A stretch of DNA of 12,913 nt from NCBI GenBank assembly GCA_964404205.1, contig CAYOJD010000094.1, positions 1 through 12,913 on the forward strand, in the 5' to 3' direction. Within the stretch, counting starts at the first letter, position 1. Every line of letters begins with the position of its first letter. The notes below the pieces were generated by a model. That model ran no database searches. It was given only the letters and a program-made list of their open reading frames with translations, and was not told the origin of the DNA. This document shows positions 7,196 through 12,913 of this stretch, piece after piece. The position numbers were made by a program, and so were the translations under genes. Source of the DNA: CAZWBR01 sp964404205. GTDB taxonomy: Bacteria; Bacteroidota; Bacteroidia; Bacteroidales; Prolixibacteraceae.

Positions 7196-8558
7196 CGTTT
7201 GATGCAAACAATGTCCGTACCATTCGCTCAACCCGTTCAATCTGGTGGATTTTTATTCGAAAACGGGAAAAGTCAACCCCTTTATTGTATTTCGAAAGAT
7301 ATATCTCCTTAAAGCCAAGTTTCTGTGCTTCCGCTATTCGTTGTTCAATTCGGTTTACCGGACGAATCTCTCCAGTCAGGCCCACTTCGCCGGCAAAAGC
7401 CACATGCTTGGGAATGGATAAATCGAAATTGGATGAAAGTACAGCCGCAATCACAGCCAAATCCATGGCTGGATCATCCACTCTCAGCCCACCGGCAATG
7501 TTCAGGAAAACATCTTTGGTCATCAGTTTAAAACCTGCCCGCTTTTCAAGAACGGCCAACAACATATTCATCCGGCGCAAATCGAAACCGGTAGCCGAAC
7601 GCTGGGGCATACCGTAAGCTGCCGAACCCACCAATGCCTGTACTTCGATCAAAAAAGAACGAAGCCCCTCGATAGAAGCAGCAGTGGCCGTTCCACTCAA
7701 ACCTTCGTTATGGTTCGACAAAAGCATTTCCGATGGATTGATCACCTCCTGCAACCCGTCTTGACGCATCTCGAAGATGCCCAGTTCTGAGGTCGATCCA
7801 AATCGATTCTTAACCGAACGGAGAATACGGAAAAGGTAATTTCTGTCACCTTCGAAATGCAGGACTGTGTCGACGATGTGTTCCAGCACTTTAGGGCCAG
7901 CAAGGCTTCCTTCCTTGGTTATGTGGCCTATCAGAATTACTGCAATATTTTCTTTTTTGGCCAGTTTCATTATTGCGGCCGTACACTCCCGAATCTGGGT
8001 GACGCTTCCGGCCGACGATTCCGCATTTTCGGTAGCCAAAGTTTGAATCGAATCGATAATCACCAATTCGGGATGTTCGCCTTCAATGTGAAAAAGCACA
8101 TTTTCGAGCGATGTCTCACACAAGAAAAGACAGTTCGCATTATCTCCCGCCAATCGGTTGGCCCGTAATTTCAATTGTTGCAAACTCTCTTCTCCAGATA
8201 TGTACAAGATTTTTAACCGGGTTAGTGTCAGTGCAACCTGTAACACCAGGGTCGATTTGCCAATACCGGGTTCACCCCCAAGCAAAACCAATCCGCCGGG
8301 AACTAAACCGCCCCCCAGCACACGGTTAAATTCGCTGTTCAGCGTATCGATACGCTGTTGCTTCTCAGCCGGGATTTCAGATAATAGGGTTGGCCTTGAA
8401 CTATTCTGTGGTACGATAACATTGGAATGGCTTTTGGACGATTGTATAATTTCTTCGACCAATGTATTCCATTCGCCGCACGACGAGCAGCGACCAATCC
8501 ATTTGGGCGATTGGTATCCGCAACTTTGGCAAACGTAAGTAGTTTTGATTTTCGACAC
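7176..8558 (-). CDS. radA: DNA repair protein RadA
   Basis: This 460-residue RadA (Sms) protein is a DnaB-like branch-migration helicase that helps process recombination intermediates. A four-Cys zinc finger lies at the N-terminus (C10, C13, C24, C27). The RecA-like ATPase has Walker A GGEPGIGKST (94-103), Walker B ending in IID (Asp169) and the RadA signature KNRFG (250-254). A Lon-protease-like C-terminal domain follows, with a GLRVDDPAMDLAV segment and LTGEIRPVNRIEQRI. The frame continues upstream to another GTG at 8598-8600, but that codon lies in the loop of the panD terminator. GTG 8556-8558 gives the usual start, (M)SKIKTTYVCQSCG, so I chose it. The gene converges on gldN and ends within the shared terminator. 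Confidence 0.95.
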   Translation of the reverse strand: MSKIKTTYVCQSCGYQSPKWIGRCSSCGEWNTLVEEIIQSSKSHSNVIVPQNSSRPTLLSEIPAEKQQRIDTLNSEFNRVLGGGLVPGGLVLLGGEPGIGKSTLVLQVALTLTRLKILYISGEESLQQLKLRANRLAGDNANCLFLCETSLENVLFHIEGEHPELVIIDSIQTLATENAESSAGSVTQIRECTAAIMKLAKKENIAVILIGHITKEGSLAGPKVLEHIVDTVLHFEGDRNYLFRILRSVKNRFGSTSELGIFEMRQDGLQEVINPSEMLLSNHNEGLSGTATAASIEGLRSFLIEVQALVGSAAYGMPQRSATGFDLRRMNMLLAVLEKRAGFKLMTKDVFLNIAGGLRVDDPAMDLAVIAAVLSSNFDLSIPKHVAFAGEVGLTGEIRPVNRIEQRIAEAQKLGFKEIYLSKYNKGVDFSRFRIKIHQIERVERMVRTLFASNESGTIK

Positions 8559-8577
8559 CTTGCTGTTGTTTACTATC

Positions 8578-8585
8578 CAAAAATA
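8578..8585 (-). promoter_or_regulatory. -7 promoter element for radA
   Basis: On the - strand this reads TATTTTTG, an exact match to the Bacteroidetes -7 box TAnnTTTG. Transcription would begin near 8571 and leave a leader of about a dozen nt before GTG 8558. No TTG is found at the proper -33 distance because that stretch is the panD terminator stem. The box lies in the T-rich tail of that terminator, so the same bases may end one transcript and start the next. Confidence 0.4.
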
Positions 8586-8589
8586 AGAA

Positions 8590-8615
8590 AACCCCGGCAC
8601 TTTGGCTCCGGGGTT
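8590..8615 (-). terminator. Terminator downstream of panD
   Basis: AACCCCGG (8590-8597) and CCGGGGTT (8608-8615) form a perfect 8-bp GC-rich stem with a 10-nt loop. On the - strand it is followed by TTCTTATTTTT, a suitable U-rich tail. It lies 22 nt after the panD stop codon and would end the panC-panD transcript before radA. Confidence 0.82.
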
Positions 8616-8637
8616 AGACTTTTATTTATACTGAAAT

Positions 8638-8988
8638 TCAAATCAATCTGTTCGTCTCGGTATCGGGGAAAATAACTCTTGGTTTAAAACTTTTGGCCTC
8701 TTCAAAATCGATTGTTGCATACGAAACAATGATAACAATGTCGCCAACCGCAACTTTGCGTGCAGCAGGACCGTTCAGAATGATTTCGCCCGAATTTCTC
8801 TTTCCTCGAATAACGTAGGTCTCGAAGCGTTCGCCATTGTTGATATTTACAATCTGGACCTTTTCGTTTTCGATTAAATTGGCTGCATCCATCAACTCCT
8901 CATCAATGGTAATGCTTCCGATATATTGCAGGTCGGCACCGGTTACAGTCACTCGGTGGATTTTCGATTTACATACTTCAATAAACAT
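8638..8988 (-). CDS. panD: Aspartate 1-decarboxylase (pyruvoyl-dependent)
   Basis: This 116-residue protein decarboxylates L-aspartate to beta-alanine for pantothenate and coenzyme A synthesis. PanD is made as a proenzyme that cuts itself at Gly24-Ser25 (YIGSI, 22-26), turning Ser25 into the pyruvoyl group. The active-site residues known from the E. coli enzyme are at matching positions: Lys9, His11, Tyr22, Arg54 and Tyr58. The NGPAARK segment (about 73-79) is also conserved. Length is normal. It begins 11 nt after the panC stop codon, so the two genes supply both halves of the pantothenate reaction from one transcript. A terminator follows. Confidence 0.97.
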   Translation of the reverse strand: MFIEVCKSKIHRVTVTGADLQYIGSITIDEELMDAANLIENEKVQIVNINNGERFETYVIRGKRNSGEIILNGPAARKVAVGDIVIIVSYATIDFEEAKSFKPRVIFPDTETNRLI

Positions 8989-8999
8989 ATTCCGATCTT

Positions 9000-9845
9000 T
9001 TATCTGTCAAAAACAATGTTGTCAATTAACCTGATCTTGCCGGCATAAAGCGCGATACAGCCTACTTTGGTTACCGGCTCATTCCAGTTGGTTACCGGAA
9101 GCAGTTTTGTGTCGTCGACAATCTCGAAATATTCCACCTCGAGTTTGCCTGTAGCATTTATTTCACTGACCACCCACTCTTTTACCTCTTCTACACTTTT
9201 AGTGGCCGAAAGTTTCGCAGCCTGTTGCAGTGTTTTATAAATGACCGGCGCTATTTGACGGTGTTCGGGAGTAAGCAAACGATTGCGGGAACTCATGGCC
9301 AGGCCGTCGGCCTCACGCACAATCGCACAGGGAATTATTGTAACAGGATATTTGTTTTGAACAACAAGACTCTTAATAACAGCCAGTTGCTGAAAATCTT
9401 TCAACCCAAAATAGGCTTTGTCGGGAACAACCATATCAAATAATTTGCTCACCACCTGAGCCACGCCATTAAAGTGCCCCGGCCTAAATTTACCCTCCAT
9501 CACGTTTTCGAGCGAACCAAAGCCGAACTGACGGGTATCGGGTTCAGGATAAACCTCTTCGACCGACGGTGCAAAAATATAATCGCATCTCACGCCTGCA
9601 AGCAATTCAGTATCCTTATCAAGCGTTCTGGGATATCTTTCCAAATCGCGTGGATCGTTAAACTGCGTAGGGTTGACAAAAATAGAAACCACAACCGCCT
9701 GATTTTCTTCGGCAGCCTGGCGTACCAGCGAAAGATGACCTTCGTGCAGTGCACCCATAGTAGGCACAAAACCAACCGATTGCCCTAACTGACGGCATTG
9801 GTCCAACGCAGCGCGAAGTTCAGTAATTTTTGTAAATAGCTTCAT
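9000..9845 (-). CDS. panC: Pantothenate synthetase (pantoate--beta-alanine ligase)
   Basis: This 281-residue cytoplasmic enzyme joins pantoate and beta-alanine using ATP, through a pantoyl-adenylate, to form pantothenate. Family motifs are intact: PTMGALHEGH (28-37) with the HIGH-like HEGH, VVSIFVNPTQF (52-62), the pantoate/ATP-binding FGLKDFQQ (146-153) and the KMSKS-like MSSRN (184-188). Start and length agree with the family. It is the first gene of a panC-panD unit. panB is not in the window. A -7 box about 20 nt upstream of the ATG gives it a short leader. Confidence 0.97.
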   Translation of the reverse strand: MKLFTKITELRAALDQCRQLGQSVGFVPTMGALHEGHLSLVRQAAEENQAVVVSIFVNPTQFNDPRDLERYPRTLDKDTELLAGVRCDYIFAPSVEEVYPEPDTRQFGFGSLENVMEGKFRPGHFNGVAQVVSKLFDMVVPDKAYFGLKDFQQLAVIKSLVVQNKYPVTIIPCAIVREADGLAMSSRNRLLTPEHRQIAPVIYKTLQQAAKLSATKSVEEVKEWVVSEINATGKLEVEYFEIVDDTKLLPVTNWNEPVTKVGCIALYAGKIRLIDNIVFDR

Positions 9846-9866
9846 GATGTTTTCTCAAACAGCCTA

Positions 9867-9894
9867 CAAAAGTAAGGAATTATCGTGATACAAA
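9867..9894 (-). promoter_or_regulatory. Probable promoter of panC-panD
   Basis: On the - strand, TTTG (9891-9894) is followed after 16 nt by TACTTTTG (9867-9874), an exact TAnnTTTG -7 box. The spacing is a few nt shorter than the usual 19-21. The predicted start near 9860 would give a leader of about 15 nt before the panC ATG at 9845. Confidence 0.42.
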
Positions 9895-9938
9895 GAAGGT
9901 TTAAAGATTCTTTCGAAATGATAAGAAAATCTAAATGG

Positions 9939-9969
9939 TTGAAGTTTGCCGATATTTTATATATTTTTG
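9939..9969 (+). promoter_or_regulatory. Probable promoter of the glycogen-synthase-like gene
   Basis: TTG (9939-9941), a 20-nt spacer and TATTTTTG (9962-9969) match the Bacteroidetes consensus TTG-N(17-23)-TAnnTTTG. Transcription would start near 9976, about 15 nt before ATG 9991. An AAAAGGGA purine run lies next to that ATG. This is the best consensus promoter in the window. Confidence 0.55.
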
Positions 9970-9990
9970 CAAATTATTTAATAAAAGGGA

Positions 9991-10794
9991 ATGGAAAAGA
10001 AGAAGGTATTATTTGTGTCACAGGAGATCACTCCCTACCTGCCGGAATCTGAAATTGCTGAAATTGGAAGATATCTTCCGCAGGGGATACAGGAAAAGGG
10101 AAAGGAAATCCGCACTTTTATGCCCCGATTCGGATGTGTAAATGAGCGAAGAAACCAACTTCACGAAGTAATCAGGCTTTCAGGGATGAATTTGGTCATT
10201 AACGATAACGACCATCCGCTGATTATTAAGGTAGCCTCGATACAAGCTGCCCGGATGCAGGTCTATTTTATCGATAACGAAGATTATTTCCAGCGAAAAT
10301 ATACCATCGCCGACGATCAGGGAAACGAATTTGACGACAACGACGAACGCGCCATATTTTTTGCCCGCGGGGTATTGGAAACAGTAATCAAGTTGCGTTG
10401 GTCACCCGATATTATACACTGCCACGGCTGGTTTACCGGCATGGTCCCCCTGTTTGTGAAAGAAACTTACCGCGACAATCCGCTCTTTGCCAACACCAAG
10501 TTAGTTTACTCGGTCTACAACGATCAATTCAGTAATACCCTGAGCAGCAATATGGCTGCCAAGATTGCGGAAGACGGGATTTCGCCCGAAAAACTCAATG
10601 TTATTGGTGAGCCAACGTTCGAGAATTACTCGAAACTGGTTGTCGATTATGCCGATGCCGTTATCAAAGGCAGCGAAACCATAAACCCTGAGGTTGAACA
10701 ATATATTAAATCGTCAGGCAAAAAATTCCTCGATTATCAACCAAAAGAGAGCTACATCGATTCCTTTTTCGATTTTTATAATAATATTGATTAA
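9991..10794 (+). CDS. Single-domain glycogen/starch synthase-like (GT5) protein
   Basis: This 267-residue protein matches only the N-terminal (catalytic-domain-fold) half of glycogen/starch synthases of family GT5, which are usually about 480 residues. It starts KVLFVSQEITPYLPESEIAE and has PDIIHCHGW (139-147), the counterpart of the family's PD.VHAHDW. The ADP-glucose-binding K-T-G-G-L motif near residue 15 is replaced by PESEI (18-22), and the T-I-H-N motif reads SVYN (184-187). The second Rossmann domain, with its catalytic Glu and nucleotide site, is absent. The protein ends cleanly with an acidic/aromatic tail (ESYIDSFFDFYNNID), with no frameshift, so this looks like a real short lineage. 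Databases often name such Bacteroidetes proteins glycogen synthase, but transferase activity by itself seems unlikely. It is 20 nt upstream of the DUF4270 gene and divergent from panC. Confidence 0.75.
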   Translation: MEKKKVLFVSQEITPYLPESEIAEIGRYLPQGIQEKGKEIRTFMPRFGCVNERRNQLHEVIRLSGMNLVINDNDHPLIIKVASIQAARMQVYFIDNEDYFQRKYTIADDQGNEFDDNDERAIFFARGVLETVIKLRWSPDIIHCHGWFTGMVPLFVKETYRDNPLFANTKLVYSVYNDQFSNTLSSNMAAKIAEDGISPEKLNVIGEPTFENYSKLVVDYADAVIKGSETINPEVEQYIKSSGKKFLDYQPKESYIDSFFDFYNNID

Positions 10795-10814
10795 TTTGCG
10801 CCGTTTTAAATTTA

Positions 10815-12131
10815 ATGCCTGATATTTTGAAAAACAGCAATTTCCGATACAATCATTTTATATGGCTGGTTTTACTTCCTGCAATTATTTTATCAGGTTG
10901 TAAGAAAGACGATATTTCGCTCGGAGGCAACCTTATTCCGGGTTCCGATATTATCAATTCCCGTTCTTATCAGGAAAAAGGGACTATTTCGGCCTTCACT
11001 TACACCGACGAGAAAGTGAGGGTTGACAGACCGGACTATTGCTATACCGGCAGTTTTAACGATCCGCTCTTTGGCCGTACCGACGGATCGTTTGCCGCCC
11101 AGTTCAGAATTTTGTCACACCCCGATTTCGATGCCACTTCGACCACCGACTCCCTGATTCTGCAGATGAGTTACAAGTTGATTTACGGCGATACGCTGAC
11201 GGCCCAAACCTTACGGGTTTACGAACTGAACGAAGGGTTAAAATACGATGCCAAATACATGTCGAGTTTCGACATCAAATCACTCGCATCGAGCACCCTT
11301 TTAGGGTCAACCACGTTTATTCCAAGATTCAGGACCGATTCTACCCAGAATGATACCACTGAACAGGTTTTGAAAATAAAAATCAACCCGCTGCTGGCAG
11401 CAAAACTGATGATGCTCGACTCGCTCGAGATGATCAGCAACGATATTTTCCTCACCAAGTTCAAGGGGCTTTACATCGAAACCGATCAGGTAAACCGTAA
11501 AGGCACACTGGTGGGCATCCAACCATTGTCCACTGCGTTACAGCTGCATTATCATACGGCTCTGAAAGATTCATTGTCGTTCGTCTACAAAGTAACCAGC
11601 AATTCGACTTTTGTAGCCGGCTTCGACCACGATTTTACCAAAAGTGCATTTTATCCCAATATGAACCAGGAAACAGTTCAGGATTCGTTGATTTTCCTTC
11701 AGCCGCTTGGCGGAACCAAAATTAAAGTCAATATCCCTTCGCTGGCCAACTGGAAAGATTCGTCTGACTATCTTATCAACCGGGCATCGGTTACTTTCAG
11801 GGTCGATACTTTGCTTACCGATATGCGCCGTTACGAAATACCGGCCCGTGTGTATCTGAAATATATCGACGAAAACGACGATGAAGTCTTCCCGGAAGAC
11901 AGCCAACTGGCCAACTCCTACTATGGCGGTTATTATAATCCACTGACAGCCACCTACTCGTTCAATATCACGCAGCACCTGCAAAAGCTTATCAAAAAAG
12001 AGGTTGACAATACCAGTTTCTATCTGGTCAATGTCGATCGCAAGGGAGTAGCCCGTCGGGTTGTTTTAAAGGGAGGCACCAGTGCAACGCCTATCGAGTT
12101 GCAGGTAAACTATACCCGTTACAAGGAGTAA
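10815..12131 (+). CDS. DUF4270 family lipoprotein
   Basis: This 438-residue predicted lipoprotein has a hydrophobic signal and the lipobox LSGC (Cys29). After the Cys come KKDDISLGGNLIPGSD and the YTGSFNDPLFGRTDGSFAAQF segment that is characteristic of DUF4270 proteins. The rest is rich in beta strands, with a late NSYYGGYYNPLTATYSFNITQHLQ stretch (split here only for description) and a C-terminal strand ending NYTRYKE. Function is unknown in the family as far as I know. The lipobox suggests outer-membrane or periplasmic anchoring; KKDD after the Cys is acidic, as in some surface-exported Bacteroidetes lipoproteins. It follows the GT5-like gene by 20 nt. A degenerate -7-like TTAATTTG sits in that gap, but cotranscription is simpler. 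A terminator follows. Confidence 0.85.
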   Translation: MPDILKNSNFRYNHFIWLVLLPAIILSGCKKDDISLGGNLIPGSDIINSRSYQEKGTISAFTYTDEKVRVDRPDYCYTGSFNDPLFGRTDGSFAAQFRILSHPDFDATSTTDSLILQMSYKLIYGDTLTAQTLRVYELNEGLKYDAKYMSSFDIKSLASSTLLGSTTFIPRFRTDSTQNDTTEQVLKIKINPLLAAKLMMLDSLEMISNDIFLTKFKGLYIETDQVNRKGTLVGIQPLSTALQLHYHTALKDSLSFVYKVTSNSTFVAGFDHDFTKSAFYPNMNQETVQDSLIFLQPLGGTKIKVNIPSLANWKDSSDYLINRASVTFRVDTLLTDMRRYEIPARVYLKYIDENDDEVFPEDSQLANSYYGGYYNPLTATYSFNITQHLQKLIKKEVDNTSFYLVNVDRKGVARRVVLKGGTSATPIELQVNYTRYKE

Positions 12132-12174
12132 AGGAACATTTGCATGGCAGATTAGTTAAAATGCCACACAAGCG

Positions 12175-12217
12175 AACAACAACGCTGTCGGGAAATATCC
12201 GGCAGCGTTGTTGTTTT
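12175..12217. terminator. Strong terminator between DUF4270 gene and the last gene
   Basis: The arms 12175-12191 and 12199-12215 form a 17-bp stem with one G-U wobble (AACAACAACGCTG pairing with CAGCGTTGTTGTT, extended by a CCGG-type base) around a 7-nt loop. It is followed on the + strand by TTTT (12214-12217). It lies 43 nt after the DUF4270 stop. The opposite gene's stop codon is at 12217-12219, so the hairpin may serve both directions, although the - strand tail is less T-rich. Confidence 0.85.
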
Positions 12218-12913
12218 CAGAAAATGGTATCGGTGTATTGTGCCACAGCCGCAACCCAATGTTCGCGAGGCAGGGCATCGCTGCCGGCAGGACGGCTGTA
12301 GGCAATTTCTGTTATCTCCCCCGTACGGCAACCGTAAGTATAAAACAATGTCAAGAAATAATCTTTGTCTATCCCGGTTTGCCGTGCCTCATCGAACAAG
12401 CGGTCGGCCAATGTCGAAACATCATGCAGTTCGTAGCCACGATAGTTCCAACATTCAGCTTCAACCGGCAGCATTGGCTGAAGCTTGTACAACAAGGCCG
12501 CATCGCCTCCAATTCTGTCGACCTCTGGTTCTTCGATAATATCCTGAAACAACTCTCTGGAAACCGTTTTGACTGTGGCTGCCAGAGACGCTAATTCGCC
12601 GGACATAACAGTCGGAATGATTTTTCTGAACCGTTCAATCTCTTTCAGCAACACCCCTTTTGACTGACCTTCCCGATTGATCAAACTTACGGACAATTCA
12701 CCTGTCTTAAGGTTTCTGATTTGCCATTTCAAATCATTATCATGAAAACAGATGGGGTTGCCAAACGATTTCTCAGACGAAACTTCCACCGAAATACTTT
12801 TCCTTGCCGGTGCCACTGCGCGATAAACCTTTTTTCCTTTAACTACAATAGGAGTGCCTCCATCTTCAGCCGGGAGTAAAAACCCCGTTTCGTCAGCCGT
12901 GCAGGAAGAATTC
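12217..12913 (-). CDS. Unidentified protein, C-terminal part, with GlpD-like C-terminal tail (partial)
   Basis: The frame is open from the right edge to TGA at 12217-12219 and gives 231 residues of a longer protein. A GTG at 12814-12816 exists, but the sequence reads through above it in an ordinary coding way (TGFLLPAEDGGTPIVVKGKK), so the start is most likely outside the window. I do not recognise the family with confidence. The last 70 or so residues (DVSTLADRLFDEARQTGIDK, then LFYTYGCRTGEITEIA and HWVAAVAQYTDTIF) resemble the C-terminal helical domain of FAD-dependent glycerol-3-phosphate dehydrogenase, in which a Y-G-(S/T)-R-x-x-E-(V/I) motif is followed by an A-E-V-x-Y helix. The typical final R-R-T segment is missing, and no GGKWTTYR-type FAD-domain end is seen upstream. 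It may be a divergent GlpD-like oxidoreductase or something else. Confidence 0.45.
   Translation of the reverse strand, partial: NSSCTADETGFLLPAEDGGTPIVVKGKKVYRAVAPARKSISVEVSSEKSFGNPICFHDNDLKWQIRNLKTGELSVSLINREGQSKGVLLKEIERFRKIIPTVMSGELASLAATVKTVSRELFQDIIEEPEVDRIGGDAALLYKLQPMLPVEAECWNYRGYELHDVSTLADRLFDEARQTGIDKDYFLTLFYTYGCRTGEITEIAYSRPAGSDALPREHWVAAVAQYTDTIF

Noticed and set aside
7180..7617. A 145-codon open frame on the + strand inside radA.
   Set aside because: It is an antisense shadow of a conserved gene, with low-complexity, Ser/Arg/Pro-rich content.
8559..8600. Upstream GTG giving RadA 14 extra residues.
   Set aside because: That GTG lies in the loop of the panD terminator, and the extra residues precede the canonical SKIKTTYVC start.
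11571..11984. A 137-codon open frame on the - strand inside the DUF4270 gene.
   Set aside because: It is wholly antisense to a well-supported lipoprotein gene and shows no family motif or signal.
12908..12913. The window ends exactly on an EcoRI recognition site (GAATTC), which could mean a clone end.
   Set aside because: The left end shows no such site and GAATTC also occurs inside the window (in gldL and gldM), so this may be chance; it is not a biological feature.
1..12913. Search for CRISPR repeats, tRNA or rRNA genes, transposases, integrases and attachment sites.
   Set aside because: No regularly spaced repeats, cloverleaf-like sequences, transposase motifs or flanking direct repeats were seen by eye.

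Overview
The window comes from a member of the phylum Bacteroidota (Bacteroidetes). The evidence is a porP-gldK-gldL-gldM-gldN cluster for the type IX secretion system (T9SS), a DUF4270 lipoprotein gene, Bacteroidetes-type promoters (TTG about 20 nt upstream of TAnnTTTG) and weak ribosome binding sites. Within the phylum the proteins look closer to the Bacteroidales/Marinilabiliales side than to flavobacteria, for example a long GldL and a GldM beginning with an NCPETPRQ-type N-terminus. That finer placement is an impression, not a measurement. No mobile element, CRISPR array, tRNA or rRNA is visible, and no gene-free stretch exceeds 150 nt, so this reads as ordinary chromosome.

Layout. Positions 1-104 hold the lysine-rich tail of a gene that looks like DNA topoisomerase I (topA). 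Next comes an arginase/formimidoylglutamase-fold protein (181-1308) whose metal site is largely degraded. From 1404 to 7142, on the + strand, lies the T9SS core: porP/sprF (outer-membrane barrel), gldK (FGE-sulfatase-fold lipoprotein), gldL and gldM (the proton-driven inner-membrane motor) and gldN (the periplasmic ring partner of GldK). Gaps within gldK-gldN are 3-30 nt, consistent with one operon. The cluster ends at a strong bidirectional terminator (7164-7195) shared with the convergent radA gene.

From 9845 down to 7176, on the - strand, lie panC, panD and radA. PanC and PanD supply pantothenate for coenzyme A. RadA is a recombination ATPase. A terminator follows panD, and a TAnnTTTG promoter element sits directly in that terminator's tail. 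This places radA in its own transcription unit and supports a GTG start at 8558.

A 145-nt divergent promoter region separates panC from a + strand pair: a short, single-domain glycogen-synthase-like protein with degenerate motifs (9991-10794) and a DUF4270 lipoprotein (10815-12131). These end at a 17-bp-stem terminator (12175-12217), which faces the tail of a - strand gene (12217 to the window edge). I cannot firmly identify that gene; its last 70 or so residues resemble the C-terminal helical domain of glycerol-3-phosphate dehydrogenase.

Nothing here is clearly a new system. The most intriguing items are two enzyme-fold proteins that appear to have lost catalytic residues (the arginase-like and GT5-like proteins), each next to genes for cell-envelope proteins, and the unidentified gene at the right edge.
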